64,000 bases of DNA. Origin: CASICS01 sp045564455. GTDB taxonomy: Bacteria; Pseudomonadota; Gammaproteobacteria; Magnimaribacterales; AG-339-G14. Shown here in pieces: positions 25,725-33,943 of the stretch (the first letter of the stretch is position 1; each line of letters opens with the position of its first letter). A model generated the notes under the pieces. It was given only the letters and a program-made list of their open reading frames with translations, was not told where the DNA came from and did no database searches. Location of the stretch: NCBI GenBank assembly GCA_045564455.1, contig JBJLHG010000001.1:280865-344864 (forward strand), in the 5' to 3' direction. The translations under genes were made by a program, and so were the position numbers.

Positions 25725-27320
25725 ATGGATAAAAATAGAAGGTTTTTTTTAAAAGGTTTAACATTTTTTTTACTAGCCTTACCATTAAAAATTTACTCTT
25801 TTCCGAAAGAAAATAAATTTGTTTCCTTTAAGCATGGAGTTGCAAGTGGAGATCCCACCCAATCTAATATAATTTTATGGACAAAATTATCAGATTTTGA
25901 GGAAAATTCTGCCTTAGTAACTTGGCAAATTTCGTTGAATAAAAGTTTTAGCACTTTAATTACTCAAGGAAAAACGAAAACAAGTTCCCTTAAAGATTTC
26001 ACTGTAAAAGTGGATGCAAGAATTCCGAAAAAATATAATGGGTTAAAAGTTTACTACCGTTTCATAGTTGGAAATAATATTTCTGATACTGGAACAACTT
26101 CAACATTACCTATAAGAAACCCAGAAAAATTCAATATCGGATTCTGTAGCTGCTCAAATTATCCCGCAGGTTATTTTAACGCTTACAGAGAAATTGCACT
26201 TAATAAAAAAATCGATCTCGTATTACATCTTGGAGATTATCTATATGAATACTCTTCCGATGGATATGCATCAGAAAATGCTCAATCAATGGGAAGAGAA
26301 GTCTTTCCTAAAAATGAAGTTCTAAGTCTTGATGATTATAGAAAACGACATGCTACTTACAAAAAAGATAAAGACCTTCAACTGCTTCACTCGAAAAAGC
26401 CAATGATTGCAGTCTGGGACGATCATGAGATTTCCAATGACAGTTGGAAAGAGGGCGCTGAAAATCATTCTCCTGATGAAGGTTCTTTTAAAAAAAGAAA
26501 AGAAGATGCAATTCAGGCTTATTTTGAATGGATGCCTATTCGAGAAAAAAATAATAAAAAGCACATTTGGAGAAACTTTACAGTTGGAAATCTTTTTAAT
26601 TTGATGATGCTCGATACTAGATCTGCAGAAAGAGGAAAGCAATTGAATATTGAAGACTATTTTAATAAATCAAACTTTGATCATAAGAAGTATTTAAAAG
26701 ATTTAGACAAACCAAGGAATTTATTAGGTATGCAGCAATTTAAATGGATTAATAAAAAAAATAGCGATAAATTTAGATGGTCTATTTTCGGGCAACAAAT
26801 ATTAATTGGACCCAAATATTTGCCAAAGATATTTAAAGCTGTAGATAAAAATAACTTTCCAAAATATTTACACAAATACATAACTTTAGCTGGAAAAGAA
26901 ATACCTTATAACACTGATCAGTGGGACGGATACCCTAAAGAGAGAGAAAAATTTTATAAATCGATTGAATCATCTCAATCAAATTTAATATTAGCTGGAG
27001 ACTCCCATAACTCTTGGATTTCTAATCTATACAGCAAAGAAAAAAAATTTATTGGAATAGAAATTGGAGCTCCTTCTATATCATCTCCAAATTTTGTGGA
27101 TACTTTCGGTGAAATGGTTGATCCTATCGATAAATCTTTCATAGAGTCTAATAAAGATTTAATTTGGACTAATGGAAAAAATAAGGGTTATGTGGAGTTA
27201 GAAATTTATTCGGAATACGTTGAAGTGAAATTTCACTATGTATCTTCAGTTAAATCTAAAAGGTACAAAAAACTTGATCCAATTTCTTTTAAAGTTAATC
27301 ACAACAATCCTTTAATTTAG
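25725..27320 (+). CDS. PhoD-like alkaline phosphatase/phosphodiesterase, Tat-exported
   Basis: The ATG at 25725 gives MDKNRRFFLKGLTFFLLALPL, a twin-arginine signal (RRFFLK), which fits the Tat-exported PhoD family; a GTG at 25710 would add five residues. The body has the N-terminal FKHGVASGDPTQSNIILWTK domain, then metal-site blocks LHLGDYLYEYS, AVWDDHEISNDSW and LAGDSHNSWIS, in the spacing of PhoD metallophosphoesterases. Such enzymes release phosphate from esters or diesters in the periplasm. It follows tRNA-Val by about 60 bases. No Pho-box was recognised. Confidence 0.92.
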   Translation: MDKNRRFFLKGLTFFLLALPLKIYSFPKENKFVSFKHGVASGDPTQSNIILWTKLSDFEENSALVTWQISLNKSFSTLITQGKTKTSSLKDFTVKVDARIPKKYNGLKVYYRFIVGNNISDTGTTSTLPIRNPEKFNIGFCSCSNYPAGYFNAYREIALNKKIDLVLHLGDYLYEYSSDGYASENAQSMGREVFPKNEVLSLDDYRKRHATYKKDKDLQLLHSKKPMIAVWDDHEISNDSWKEGAENHSPDEGSFKKRKEDAIQAYFEWMPIREKNNKKHIWRNFTVGNLFNLMMLDTRSAERGKQLNIEDYFNKSNFDHKKYLKDLDKPRNLLGMQQFKWINKKNSDKFRWSIFGQQILIGPKYLPKIFKAVDKNNFPKYLHKYITLAGKEIPYNTDQWDGYPKEREKFYKSIESSQSNLILAGDSHNSWISNLYSKEKKFIGIEIGAPSISSPNFVDTFGEMVDPIDKSFIESNKDLIWTNGKNKGYVELEIYSEYVEVKFHYVSSVKSKRYKKLDPISFKVNHNNPLI

Positions 27321-27372
27321 AACGTTTCAATTATAATCGAGAAATAATTTAAATTTTCCTGTGCCATCTATG

Positions 27373-27378
27373 TATAAT
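27373..27378 (+). promoter_or_regulatory. -10 element (TATAAT) of tRNA-Asp and probably panD
   Basis: TGTATAAT lies 12 bases before the tRNA-Asp 5' end. The region about 17 bases further upstream lacks a TTGACA-like box. Because no terminator separates tRNA-Asp and panD, this promoter probably serves both. Confidence 0.5.
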
Positions 27379-27390
27379 CTCATTTTTTGT

Positions 27391-27469
27391 GGACCGGTAG
27401 TTCAGTTCTGGTTAGAACGCCGCCCTGTCACGGCGGAGGTCGCGGGTTCGAGCCCCGTCCGGTCCGCCA
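27391..27469 (+). tRNA. tRNA-Asp (anticodon GTC)
   Basis: A 79-base tRNA with encoded CCA. The acceptor stem GGACCGG pairs with CCGGTCC, the D stem is GTTC/GAAC with a slightly long loop, the anticodon stem CCGCC/GGCGG encloses CTGTCAC (GTC), and the T arm is GCGGG/CCCGT around TTCGAGC. The discriminator is G, as expected for tRNA-Asp. Confidence 0.97.
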
Positions 27470-27488
27470 TTATTTTAAATATGTTGTT

Positions 27489-27815
27489 ATGTTAATTACA
27501 GTTTTAAAAGCAAAGATTCATAGAGTTCCAGTAACACACACTGAAATAGACTATGAAGGGTCTTGTGCTATCGATATCGATTATTTAGATAAAACTGGAA
27601 TCAAACCAAATGAACAAATACATATCTATAATTTAAATAATGGCGAAAGATTAATTACTTATGCTTTTGAAGCTGAAAGAGGATCTAAGATTATATCTAT
27701 GAACGGAGCAGCCGCTCTAAAAGCCAATGTTGGTGATTTAGTTATTATTGCTGCTTATGGTCAAATAGATGATGAAGATAGTTCTTCGCATACGCCAAAA
27801 GTTCTATCTATATAA
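27489..27815 (+). CDS. panD: Aspartate 1-decarboxylase
   Basis: PanD makes beta-alanine for pantothenate and CoA from aspartate. The 108-residue proenzyme begins LITVLKAKIHRVPVTHTEIDYEGSCAID; the self-cleavage site is the G-S bond in EGSCAID, yielding the pyruvoyl group. YAFEAERGSKIISMNGAAA is the other conserved part. The ATG at 27489 is the only sensible start; no clear Shine-Dalgarno precedes it, and a five-codon open frame (ATG at 27481, stop at 27495) overlaps it. It lies 19 bases behind tRNA-Asp with no terminator between, so it may be expressed from a tRNA processing product. Confidence 0.96.
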   Translation: MLITVLKAKIHRVPVTHTEIDYEGSCAIDIDYLDKTGIKPNEQIHIYNLNNGERLITYAFEAERGSKIISMNGAAALKANVGDLVIIAAYGQIDDEDSSSHTPKVLSI

Positions 27816-27839
27816 AAATCTAAAAAGGAGAGATTAAAT

Positions 27840-28643
27840 ATGAAAATTGATGATATTTTTTCAGTAAGAGGGAAGGTTGCTTTTGTAACCGGAGGTTCAA
27901 GAGGTATAGGAGAGATGATTGCTTCAGCTTATCTAGCAAATGGAGCAAAAGTATACATTTCTGCCCGAAAAGCAGATGCATGTGATGCAAAGGCAATAGA
28001 ATTATCTGAAAAGTATTCTGCTGAATGTATCTCAATTCCAGGAGACGGATCAACTGTTGAAGGAATAGAAAAATTAATTGAAGAGTTAACAGCTTATGAA
28101 CCAAAGGTAGATTTCTTAGTAAACAATGCAGGTGCATCTTGGGGTGAGCCTATTGATGATTTTTCTGAAAAGGGATGGGATAAAGTCATGGATATAAATG
28201 TAAAAGGATTATTTTATATGACTCAGAAATGCCTTCCTTTATTAAGAGCTTCAGGAACTCAAGAAAATCCGTCAAGAGTAATTAATATAGGTTCTATAGA
28301 TGGTATCGGTACGCCTTTTTATGAAAGCTATGTTTATAGTTCTTCCAAAGCTGCAGTGCATCATTTAACAAGAGTTTTAGCTGCTAGATTAGTCAAAGAC
28401 AATATTTTAGTAAATGCCATAGCTCCAGGAGCTTTTCCAAGCAATATGTTAGGTTCTGCTGTAGGACATGACTATAGTTATATAGAGAAGACAAATCCAG
28501 TAAAAAGAATTGGAACAGCTGAAGACATAGGAGGACTAGCCTTATATTTATCTTCCAGAGCAGGTTGTTATACTGTGGGAGAGACAATTACTTGTGATGG
28601 CGGAGCAGTTTGTGCTTCTGGTCATGCACTAATCACTGAATAA
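27840..28643 (+). CDS. Short-chain dehydrogenase/reductase
   Basis: A 267-residue classical SDR. Cofactor motif TGGSRGIG (residues about 18-25), structural NNAGASWG, catalytic Ser in NIGSIDGIG and the YxxxK pair in YVYSSSKAAVHHL, then NAIAPGAFPSNM and the C-terminal ITCDGGA. The sequence resembles the RhlG/FabG-like group, which reduces ketoacyl or ketone substrates; the substrate is not clear. A strong Shine-Dalgarno (AAGGAGAG) precedes the ATG. The gene ends at a rho-independent terminator. Confidence 0.9.
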   Translation: MKIDDIFSVRGKVAFVTGGSRGIGEMIASAYLANGAKVYISARKADACDAKAIELSEKYSAECISIPGDGSTVEGIEKLIEELTAYEPKVDFLVNNAGASWGEPIDDFSEKGWDKVMDINVKGLFYMTQKCLPLLRASGTQENPSRVINIGSIDGIGTPFYESYVYSSSKAAVHHLTRVLAARLVKDNILVNAIAPGAFPSNMLGSAVGHDYSYIEKTNPVKRIGTAEDIGGLALYLSSRAGCYTVGETITCDGGAVCASGHALITE

Positions 28644-28872
28644 AAAAAACCCCGATTCAACGGGGTTTTTTCAAAAATGGGCATCTCAGCTTCATTTTTC
28701 TAATAACGGAATAATCGGCTATTAGTCGGAATAAGGGTATACCCTTGTCAGATGGTAACCCCTGAAATTCCTGATAAATTGTTAATACTAATTTTGATCA
28801 CCTCCTGAGCAGGGTTTATTAAAAGTATGCAATTTAAGAGACCCTGAATTAAATTCTTAAATTGCGACAACT
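28642..28872 (-). ncRNA. Candidate structured small RNA, unknown family
   Basis: This 269-base gap between genes is the largest in the window and carries no convincing protein. The minus strand reads in order: a sigma70-like promoter (28879-28907); an H-type pseudoknot in which GCAATTTAAGA (28865-28855) pairs with TCTTAAATTGC (28839-28829), while CAGGGT in its loop pairs with ACCCTG (28815-28810) downstream; AGGAGGTGATC (28806-28796); a palindrome AAGGGTATACCCTT (28746-28733); hairpins CTAATA/TATTAG (28725-28700) and AAAAATG/CATTTTT (28699-28673); and the terminator with a U-tract. The predicted RNA is about 230 bases. It does not look like 6S, tmRNA, 4.5S or RNase P. It could instead be a 3' untranslated region of the upstream transporter. 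Confidence 0.5.
28645..28671. terminator. Bidirectional rho-independent terminator
   Basis: A ten-pair stem (AAAAACCCCG with CGGGGTTTTT) around the loop ATTCAA. T residues follow on the plus strand, and eight T residues follow on the minus strand, so it can end both the SDR transcript and a minus-strand RNA. Confidence 0.9.
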
Positions 28873-28878
28873 AGAATC

Positions 28879-28907
28879 ATATTACCTAAATTTTTTTTCA
28901 CGGACAA
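28879..28907 (-). promoter_or_regulatory. Sigma70-like promoter for the candidate small RNA
   Basis: On the minus strand TTGTCC (28907-28902) and TAATAT (28884-28879) are separated by exactly 17 bases. Transcription would begin near 28872, seven bases before the pseudoknot. It lies directly after the stop of the transporter gene. Confidence 0.5.
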
Positions 28908-28911
28908 TCGT

Positions 28912-30342
28912 TTAAATCACATTTGGTATAAGAAAATAAGATAATAAAAATACATAACCGATGCTGGTGACATTAATAAATATTCCTGCCTTAACCATTT
29001 TTTGAATCGGTATTAAATTTGACGCATAAACAATTGAATTTGGCGGAGTAGCAACTGGCAACATAAATGCACAACTTGCTGCAATTGTTAATGGAAGAAT
29101 TAACAATAATGGATCAATTCCTAAATTCATGCCTACACTTGCTACTACAGGCAAAAAAGTGATTGTAGTTGTTAAGTTGCTAGTTAATTCGGTTAACAAG
29201 ACAACCATAATAATTACAATCAATAAGATCAGCATAAAGACAGTATCTGAGGGTATCAAAGATGCAAGCCACAACGCCAATCCCGAGTCATTAACAACAT
29301 AAGCCAATGCCATTCCCCCACCGAAAAGAAAAATCAACCCCCATGGAAAACCTTTTTGAATGTCATCCCAAACTAATAATTTTTCTTTTCCTGAGCTGTC
29401 ACTAATAAAAAAAATAGTTATAGCTCCCACCATAGCTATAACTGAATCATCTAAAAAGTTTAAACCAGGAAGATCATCCAACAACTGTCTAAATATCCAA
29501 CAAAATGCAGTAAAAGAAAAAACTAGAATTACTTTTTTTTCCTCGTTAGACATTACTCCTAAATCAGATAGCATTGAATTAAGTTTTTCCTTAGATTCAT
29601 TGTTAGCTTCGAAGTCAACCGGAAAAATTATGTAAGTAAGGAAAAACCATATTAACGGAGCTAAGCCAATAGATACAGGCAACCCTATAGATAGCCAAGT
29701 AGCGAAACCTATATCATTGTTATAATTGTCACTCGCAAATTGAATCAGAACTCCATTAGGAGAAGTTCCTATAGGAGTGGCTATACCTCCAACAGAAGCC
29801 GCGTAAGCTATTCCTAGCAATAGACATAATTGAAAATTAAATTTTTGCTCATCAGAGATATAATTAACAGTATCCGTAATTACCTTTATTACAGATATGC
29901 CAACTGGAAGTAACATGATTGCGGTAGAAGTATTCATGACCCACATGCTGAGAACCGCGCTTGCTAACATGAAGGATGCAATTATACCTTTGGCATTTAA
30001 ACCGCTAAATCTTAAAATATTTAAAGCAACTCGTTTATGTAATTCCCATTTTTGTATAGCTATAGCAATAATAAAGCCTCCAGCAAACAAGAATTGAACT
30101 TTGCTCATGTACTCTTTGCTGATTACGCCTATCTCTAAAACACCTAACAAAGGAAAGAGAATTAAAGGCAGTAAAGCTGTCACTTGAAGAGGAATAGCCT
30201 CAAATGCCCACCATATTCCCATCAGTAAAAAAACTGCCCCAGTAACTCTTCCTGCATCCGAAAGACCTTCAGGATTTGGCAAATTTAAAACCAGGAAAAA
30301 AGAAAAAATTCCTAACCAAAATCCTATTTTTTGTAAATCCAT
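28912..30342 (-). CDS. SLC13/DASS family anion symporter
   Basis: A polytopic membrane protein with about twelve hydrophobic segments. The start is taken as the ATG at 30342 (DLQKIGFWLGIFSF follows); an upstream ATG at 30387 would add 15 polar residues. Characteristic blocks are the first repeat with NTSTAIMLLPVG (SNT-like motif) and GTSPNG, and the second with TELTSNLTTTITFLPV and ATPPNSIVYASN. DASS proteins import dicarboxylates, sulfate or similar anions with sodium; the substrate cannot be stated. A dicarboxylate use would match the catabolic genes nearby. Confidence 0.92.
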   Translation of the reverse strand: MDLQKIGFWLGIFSFFLVLNLPNPEGLSDAGRVTGAVFLLMGIWWAFEAIPLQVTALLPLILFPLLGVLEIGVISKEYMSKVQFLFAGGFIIAIAIQKWELHKRVALNILRFSGLNAKGIIASFMLASAVLSMWVMNTSTAIMLLPVGISVIKVITDTVNYISDEQKFNFQLCLLLGIAYAASVGGIATPIGTSPNGVLIQFASDNYNNDIGFATWLSIGLPVSIGLAPLIWFFLTYIIFPVDFEANNESKEKLNSMLSDLGVMSNEEKKVILVFSFTAFCWIFRQLLDDLPGLNFLDDSVIAMVGAITIFFISDSSGKEKLLVWDDIQKGFPWGLIFLFGGGMALAYVVNDSGLALWLASLIPSDTVFMLILLIVIIMVVLLTELTSNLTTTITFLPVVASVGMNLGIDPLLLILPLTIAASCAFMLPVATPPNSIVYASNLIPIQKMVKAGIFINVTSIGYVFLLSYFLIPNVI

Positions 30343-30409
30343 AGTATTAATTTTTTTGTTGATATGAGAGAATAATAACACTAACAATACACCAAAAAAA
30401 TTTCAAAAA

Positions 30410-31282
30410 ATGACGAAATATGTACTTTCTTTGGATGGCGGGGGTGTAAGGGGATTATCTTCAGCGACCTTTTTAAAAAAACTAGAAGAAGAGTTAAGCG
30501 AACCTCTTAATAATAAATTTGATTTAATTTGTGGATCTTCTACAGGAGGAATTCTTGGCATCTCACTTTCTGTTTTAACTCTAGAAGGAAATAAATTAGT
30601 TGATCTTTATTCAAAAGAAAATTTAAAAAAAATGTTTAGTTCGAGGAGTTCAAGAATAATGTCTTCAAAATATAAAGGGAAAGAGAAAAATAATGTTCTA
30701 AAAGATTACTTCGGATCTTTATTGCTTGGTGAAGCCGAAACTCCAACTATTGCTGTATCTTATGATTTAAAGGAGAGATCTACTAAATTATTTAAATCTT
30801 ATGAAGACTTTTATATTGAATCTTGGAGAGTGGCAGCTGCTACTTCTGCAGCACCCACATATTTTCCTGCAATACAAGTAAATGATAGGTGGTTTGTAGA
30901 TGGTTCTTTATCAACGAATAATCCAATTTTAATAGCGTATAGTGAAGCAAAAAAATTATGGCCTTATGAAAATATTAAAATATTGAGCATTGGAACAGGC
31001 TATGATTCCAGAAGTTACGAAGGAAAAAAAGTAAAAAATTGGGGAATATTTTCTTGGTTGAAAGGAGGAATTATGCAGGTTCTAATGGAGTCTAATAGTG
31101 AGCATCTAATTGCTGAATCTCTTTTGAATAATGATTATCTAAGAATCACCTCAAGACTTATTAATGTAAATCATAAATTTGATGATATTACAGATATGAA
31201 TTTAGATGCTTGTAAAGATATGGGTAATATTTGGTGGAATAATTATGGCAGACAAACCGTTAAATTTTTATCTTCACATTAA
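30410..31282 (+). CDS. Patatin-like phospholipase
   Basis: A 290-residue patatin fold protein with the oxyanion loop SLDGGGVRGLSS near the N-terminus, the nucleophile elbow GSSTGGILG (GxSxG, about residue 43), and the catalytic Asp in DGSLSTNNP (about residue 163). No transmembrane or signal segment is seen, so it probably acts in the cytoplasm or at the inner membrane face, hydrolysing acyl esters. It begins at 30410 facing away from the transporter and precedes gpsA by six bases, so it may take part in lipid turnover with it. Confidence 0.92.
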   Translation: MTKYVLSLDGGGVRGLSSATFLKKLEEELSEPLNNKFDLICGSSTGGILGISLSVLTLEGNKLVDLYSKENLKKMFSSRSSRIMSSKYKGKEKNNVLKDYFGSLLLGEAETPTIAVSYDLKERSTKLFKSYEDFYIESWRVAAATSAAPTYFPAIQVNDRWFVDGSLSTNNPILIAYSEAKKLWPYENIKILSIGTGYDSRSYEGKKVKNWGIFSWLKGGIMQVLMESNSEHLIAESLLNNDYLRITSRLINVNHKFDDITDMNLDACKDMGNIWWNNYGRQTVKFLSSH

Positions 31283-31288
31283 CTAAAA

Positions 31289-32290
31289 ATGAAAAATAAC
31301 TTTTCAATATTGGGAGCAGGGTCATGGGGCACTGTATTGGCAAATTTACTGGCTAATAATGGCAACAAAGTTAATTTATGGAGTAAAAATAAAGATATTT
31401 ATAACTCGATCAACGATAAAAAAATAAATTCGAAATATTTACCAGAGTTAAAGCTAAATAGTTCAATAAATATTACTTTGAATTTAGAAGATTGTTTTAT
31501 TGAAGATGAGATTTTGCTAATAGCCATTCCTTCCTCTGGCGTCGAACAGCTATCAAAAAGAATCAATGATTTAAAGCTAAAATCAAACAAATTTATTTTA
31601 GCTTCTAAAGGAATAGAAAATAAACTTTTTATGACTATGTCAGAGATTTTTAAAAATAATACAAATGTAGATGATGACAAGATTTTTGTTTTGTCTGGTC
31701 CTAATTTAGCAAATGAAATAGCTGATAATTATCCAGCTGCTACAGTAATGGCAGGCTCTTCTTCAAAGGAAATGAAAAAAATTATTAGTTCATTTAATAA
31801 TGATGCTTTCAAAGTTTTCCTAAGTGATGATAAAAAAGGAATAGAACTAGCTGGAGCGCTTAAAAATATTTATGCTATCTCATCAGGTCTTTCAGATGGA
31901 TTAGGCGGTAAGTTCAACACCAAAGCAACTCTTTTAACTAGAAGCCTTGCTGAAATGTCTGATCTTTTTCAAGTTCTGAATGCAAATCCATTAACCCTAT
32001 TAGGACTAGCTGGCGTAGGAGATTTAATTGCAACAGCAAGCTCCAATAAAAGTAGAAATTATTCTTTTGGAAAAAAAATTGGACTCGGTTTGTCTAAAGA
32101 AAAAGCTATATCTGAAATAGGGCAAGTTGTTGAGGGAATAAGGACTTTAGAGGCGGTTTATAAAAAGAAAAACTCTTTGAATCTATCAATGCCTATTATT
32201 GATGAGCTTTATAAGATAATTTTTAATAAATCTGATCCTAAAGATTACTTTGCTAAAATTTTTTCTGAGAGTAATAATATAGATACTTAA
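31289..32290 (+). CDS. gpsA: Glycerol-3-phosphate dehydrogenase (NAD(P)+)
   Basis: GpsA makes sn-glycerol-3-phosphate from DHAP, supplying the phospholipid backbone. The 333-residue length is typical. Motifs are the NAD loop ILGAGSWGTVLANLL, LASKGIE, VLSGPNLANEIA, the catalytic helix with GIELAGALKNIYAISSGLSDGLG, and LLGLAGVGDLIATASS. It follows the patatin gene by six bases and precedes a DUF4389 gene by two. Confidence 0.97.
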   Translation: MKNNFSILGAGSWGTVLANLLANNGNKVNLWSKNKDIYNSINDKKINSKYLPELKLNSSINITLNLEDCFIEDEILLIAIPSSGVEQLSKRINDLKLKSNKFILASKGIENKLFMTMSEIFKNNTNVDDDKIFVLSGPNLANEIADNYPAATVMAGSSSKEMKKIISSFNNDAFKVFLSDDKKGIELAGALKNIYAISSGLSDGLGGKFNTKATLLTRSLAEMSDLFQVLNANPLTLLGLAGVGDLIATASSNKSRNYSFGKKIGLGLSKEKAISEIGQVVEGIRTLEAVYKKKNSLNLSMPIIDELYKIIFNKSDPKDYFAKIFSESNNIDT

Positions 32291-32292
32291 AT

Positions 32293-32625
32293 ATGGAAGA
32301 AAATAAAAACAAAGAAACTACGGATATTCAAAACAGCTTTTCTATTGATTCCGAGTCAATAGTAGAAACAATTAAAGAGCCTTCTTTGTGGGCTAATTTA
32401 GTACTTGTAGTAATATTTTTATTATTATTATATTTTGTAGCAACTTTTTTATGGCTAATAACTGCAGTTCAATTTCTATTTACCTTGTTTACTAGAAAGC
32501 CTAATTCAAACTTGGTATCTTTTTCAAGAAGGCTTGGAAATTATCTTTCTCAAATCATAGGCTTTGTTACCTATGCTACTAACGAGAGGCCATTTCCTTT
32601 TAGCGCTTTTCCTGATTCTGAATAA
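32293..32625 (+). CDS. DUF4389 family membrane protein
   Basis: A 110-residue protein with a polar N-terminal tail (about 30 residues), one long hydrophobic stretch (LWANLVLVVIFLLLLYFVATFLWLITAVQFLF) that can span twice, and the C-terminal NLVSFSRRLGNYLSQIIGFVTYATNERPFPFSAFP, which is the DUF4389 signature. The function is unknown. It begins two bases after gpsA and ends before a probable folE promoter. Confidence 0.85.
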   Translation: MEENKNKETTDIQNSFSIDSESIVETIKEPSLWANLVLVVIFLLLLYFVATFLWLITAVQFLFTLFTRKPNSNLVSFSRRLGNYLSQIIGFVTYATNERPFPFSAFPDSE

Positions 32626-32649
32626 GAATATACTTAAACCACTAGAAAA

Positions 32650-32678
32650 TTGTAAAGAATAGACTTTAAACCTATAAT
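32650..32678 (+). promoter_or_regulatory. Sigma70-like promoter upstream of folE
   Basis: TTGTAA and TATAAT with a 17-base spacer, 46 bases before the folE start. A Shine-Dalgarno AAAGGAT precedes the ATG. Confidence 0.65.
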
Positions 32679-32723
32679 CATCATCCGATGTTAAAAAATA
32701 AACTAATCTAAAAGGATTCTGTT

Positions 32724-33299
32724 ATGACTATACCCACGGAAGAAGAAGCTAGGCAGGCTGTAAAAACTTTGCTCGCCTTCACAGGAGATGACCCTGAAAG
32801 AGAAGGACTTATAGAAACCCCAGATAGAGTAGTAAGAGCTTATAGAGAGTTCTTCGCTGGCTATGAAGAAGATCCGGAAGAAATTCTTTCTAAAACTTTT
32901 GAAGAAGTAGAAGGCTATGATGAAATGGTCATAGTAAAAAATATTCGAGTTGAATCGCATTGTGAGCATCATATGGTTCCTATTATAGGAATGGGACATA
33001 TAGCTTACATACCTAATAAAAGAGTAGTTGGTATTAGTAAATTAGCAAGAATAATAGATGTTTATGGCAAAAGATTGCAAACACAAGAGACTATGACAGC
33101 TCAAATAGCTGACATCATCGAAAAAGTATTGCAGCCAAAGGGCGTAGCTGTTGTTATTGACGCTGCTCATCAATGTATGACTACAAGAGGTATTCATAAA
33201 ACTGAAACAAGTACAGTAACTTCAAGAATGTTAGGTGCTTTTAAAGAACCTGATACTAAAAATGAGTTTTATAAACTTATTTCTTCAGATATTTCTTAA
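32724..33299 (+). CDS. folE: GTP cyclohydrolase I
   Basis: FolE converts GTP to 7,8-dihydroneopterin triphosphate, the first step of folate synthesis. The 191-residue protein has the zinc site ESHCEHHMVPI (about residues 74-84), the VVGISKLARIIDVYGKRLQTQE block that forms the active site, and HQCMTTRGI with the third zinc ligand. The start ATG follows an AAAGGAT ribosome site. It begins a new unit with maf three bases downstream. Confidence 0.97.
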   Translation: MTIPTEEEARQAVKTLLAFTGDDPEREGLIETPDRVVRAYREFFAGYEEDPEEILSKTFEEVEGYDEMVIVKNIRVESHCEHHMVPIIGMGHIAYIPNKRVVGISKLARIIDVYGKRLQTQETMTAQIADIIEKVLQPKGVAVVIDAAHQCMTTRGIHKTETSTVTSRMLGAFKEPDTKNEFYKLISSDIS

Positions 33300-33302
33300 T
33301 TT

Positions 33303-33899
33303 TTGGATAATTTCAGCCTATTAAAACCATTAATAATTGCGACCTCTTCTAGCATTAGAAAAGAAATAATTACTAATGCTGGTTTAGATTGTGTATATGT
33401 ATCATCCGATCTTGATGAAGAAAAAATCAAAAAAAAGAATTCAAATTTATCTTTCATAGATCTCGCAATTAAATTAGCCTCAGCAAAAGCATTAGAAATT
33501 AGCAAAAAAAATAAGGATATTTACGTTTTAGGTGTAGATCAAATTTGCCAATTTGATGATGAAATATTAAATAAACCTTTAAATAAAGTTAACTGCACTA
33601 AAGCATTATTAAAACTTTCGGGGAATACGCATTTTCAAAATTGCGGAATGTCTATTGCATATAATAATAAAATTATCTGGAGTGAATCTTCTATTGCTCG
33701 TTTGGAAATGAAATATTTATCAGCTAAGCAAATATCTGACTATATTGATTTAGACGAACCATTCAATTCATGTGGAAGTTATAAATATGAGAAAAATGGA
33801 AAAGATTTATTTAAAAATGTTTCTGGATCTATCTATACTATCCAAGGATTAGATATAGAAAAAGTATTAATTTTTTTAAGACAAAATCAATTTATTTGA
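33303..33899 (+). CDS. Maf family nucleotide pyrophosphatase
   Basis: A 198-residue Maf/HAM1-like protein. ATSSSIRKEIITNAGLD near the start corresponds to the family's substrate loop, VLGVDQICQFDDEILNKP carries the catalytic Asp, and SIARLEMKYLSAKQISDYI and the terminal VSGSIYTIQGLDIEKV are conserved. Maf enzymes hydrolyse non-canonical or modified nucleotides to monophosphates. It starts at a TTG at 33303, three bases after folE, and no ATG is nearby. The protein is fairly divergent, so the nucleotide preference is open. Confidence 0.82.
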   Translation: MDNFSLLKPLIIATSSSIRKEIITNAGLDCVYVSSDLDEEKIKKKNSNLSFIDLAIKLASAKALEISKKNKDIYVLGVDQICQFDDEILNKPLNKVNCTKALLKLSGNTHFQNCGMSIAYNNKIIWSESSIARLEMKYLSAKQISDYIDLDEPFNSCGSYKYEKNGKDLFKNVSGSIYTIQGLDIEKVLIFLRQNQFI

Positions 33900-33943
33900 T
33901 TGATTAATAATAAATTAGTACGCTAGAGAAAAATGGAGTATTT

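Noticed and set aside
28672..28911. Known ncRNA (6S, tmRNA, 4.5S, RNase P) or a SAM-type riboswitch
   Set aside because: None of the characteristic conserved stretches of these families was found, and no gene to be controlled lies downstream on the minus strand.
30410..31282. Patatin-like phospholipase as an anti-phage (CBASS-type) effector
   Set aside because: No nucleotidyltransferase or other defence gene is adjacent, and gpsA follows directly, so lipid metabolism is the simpler reading.
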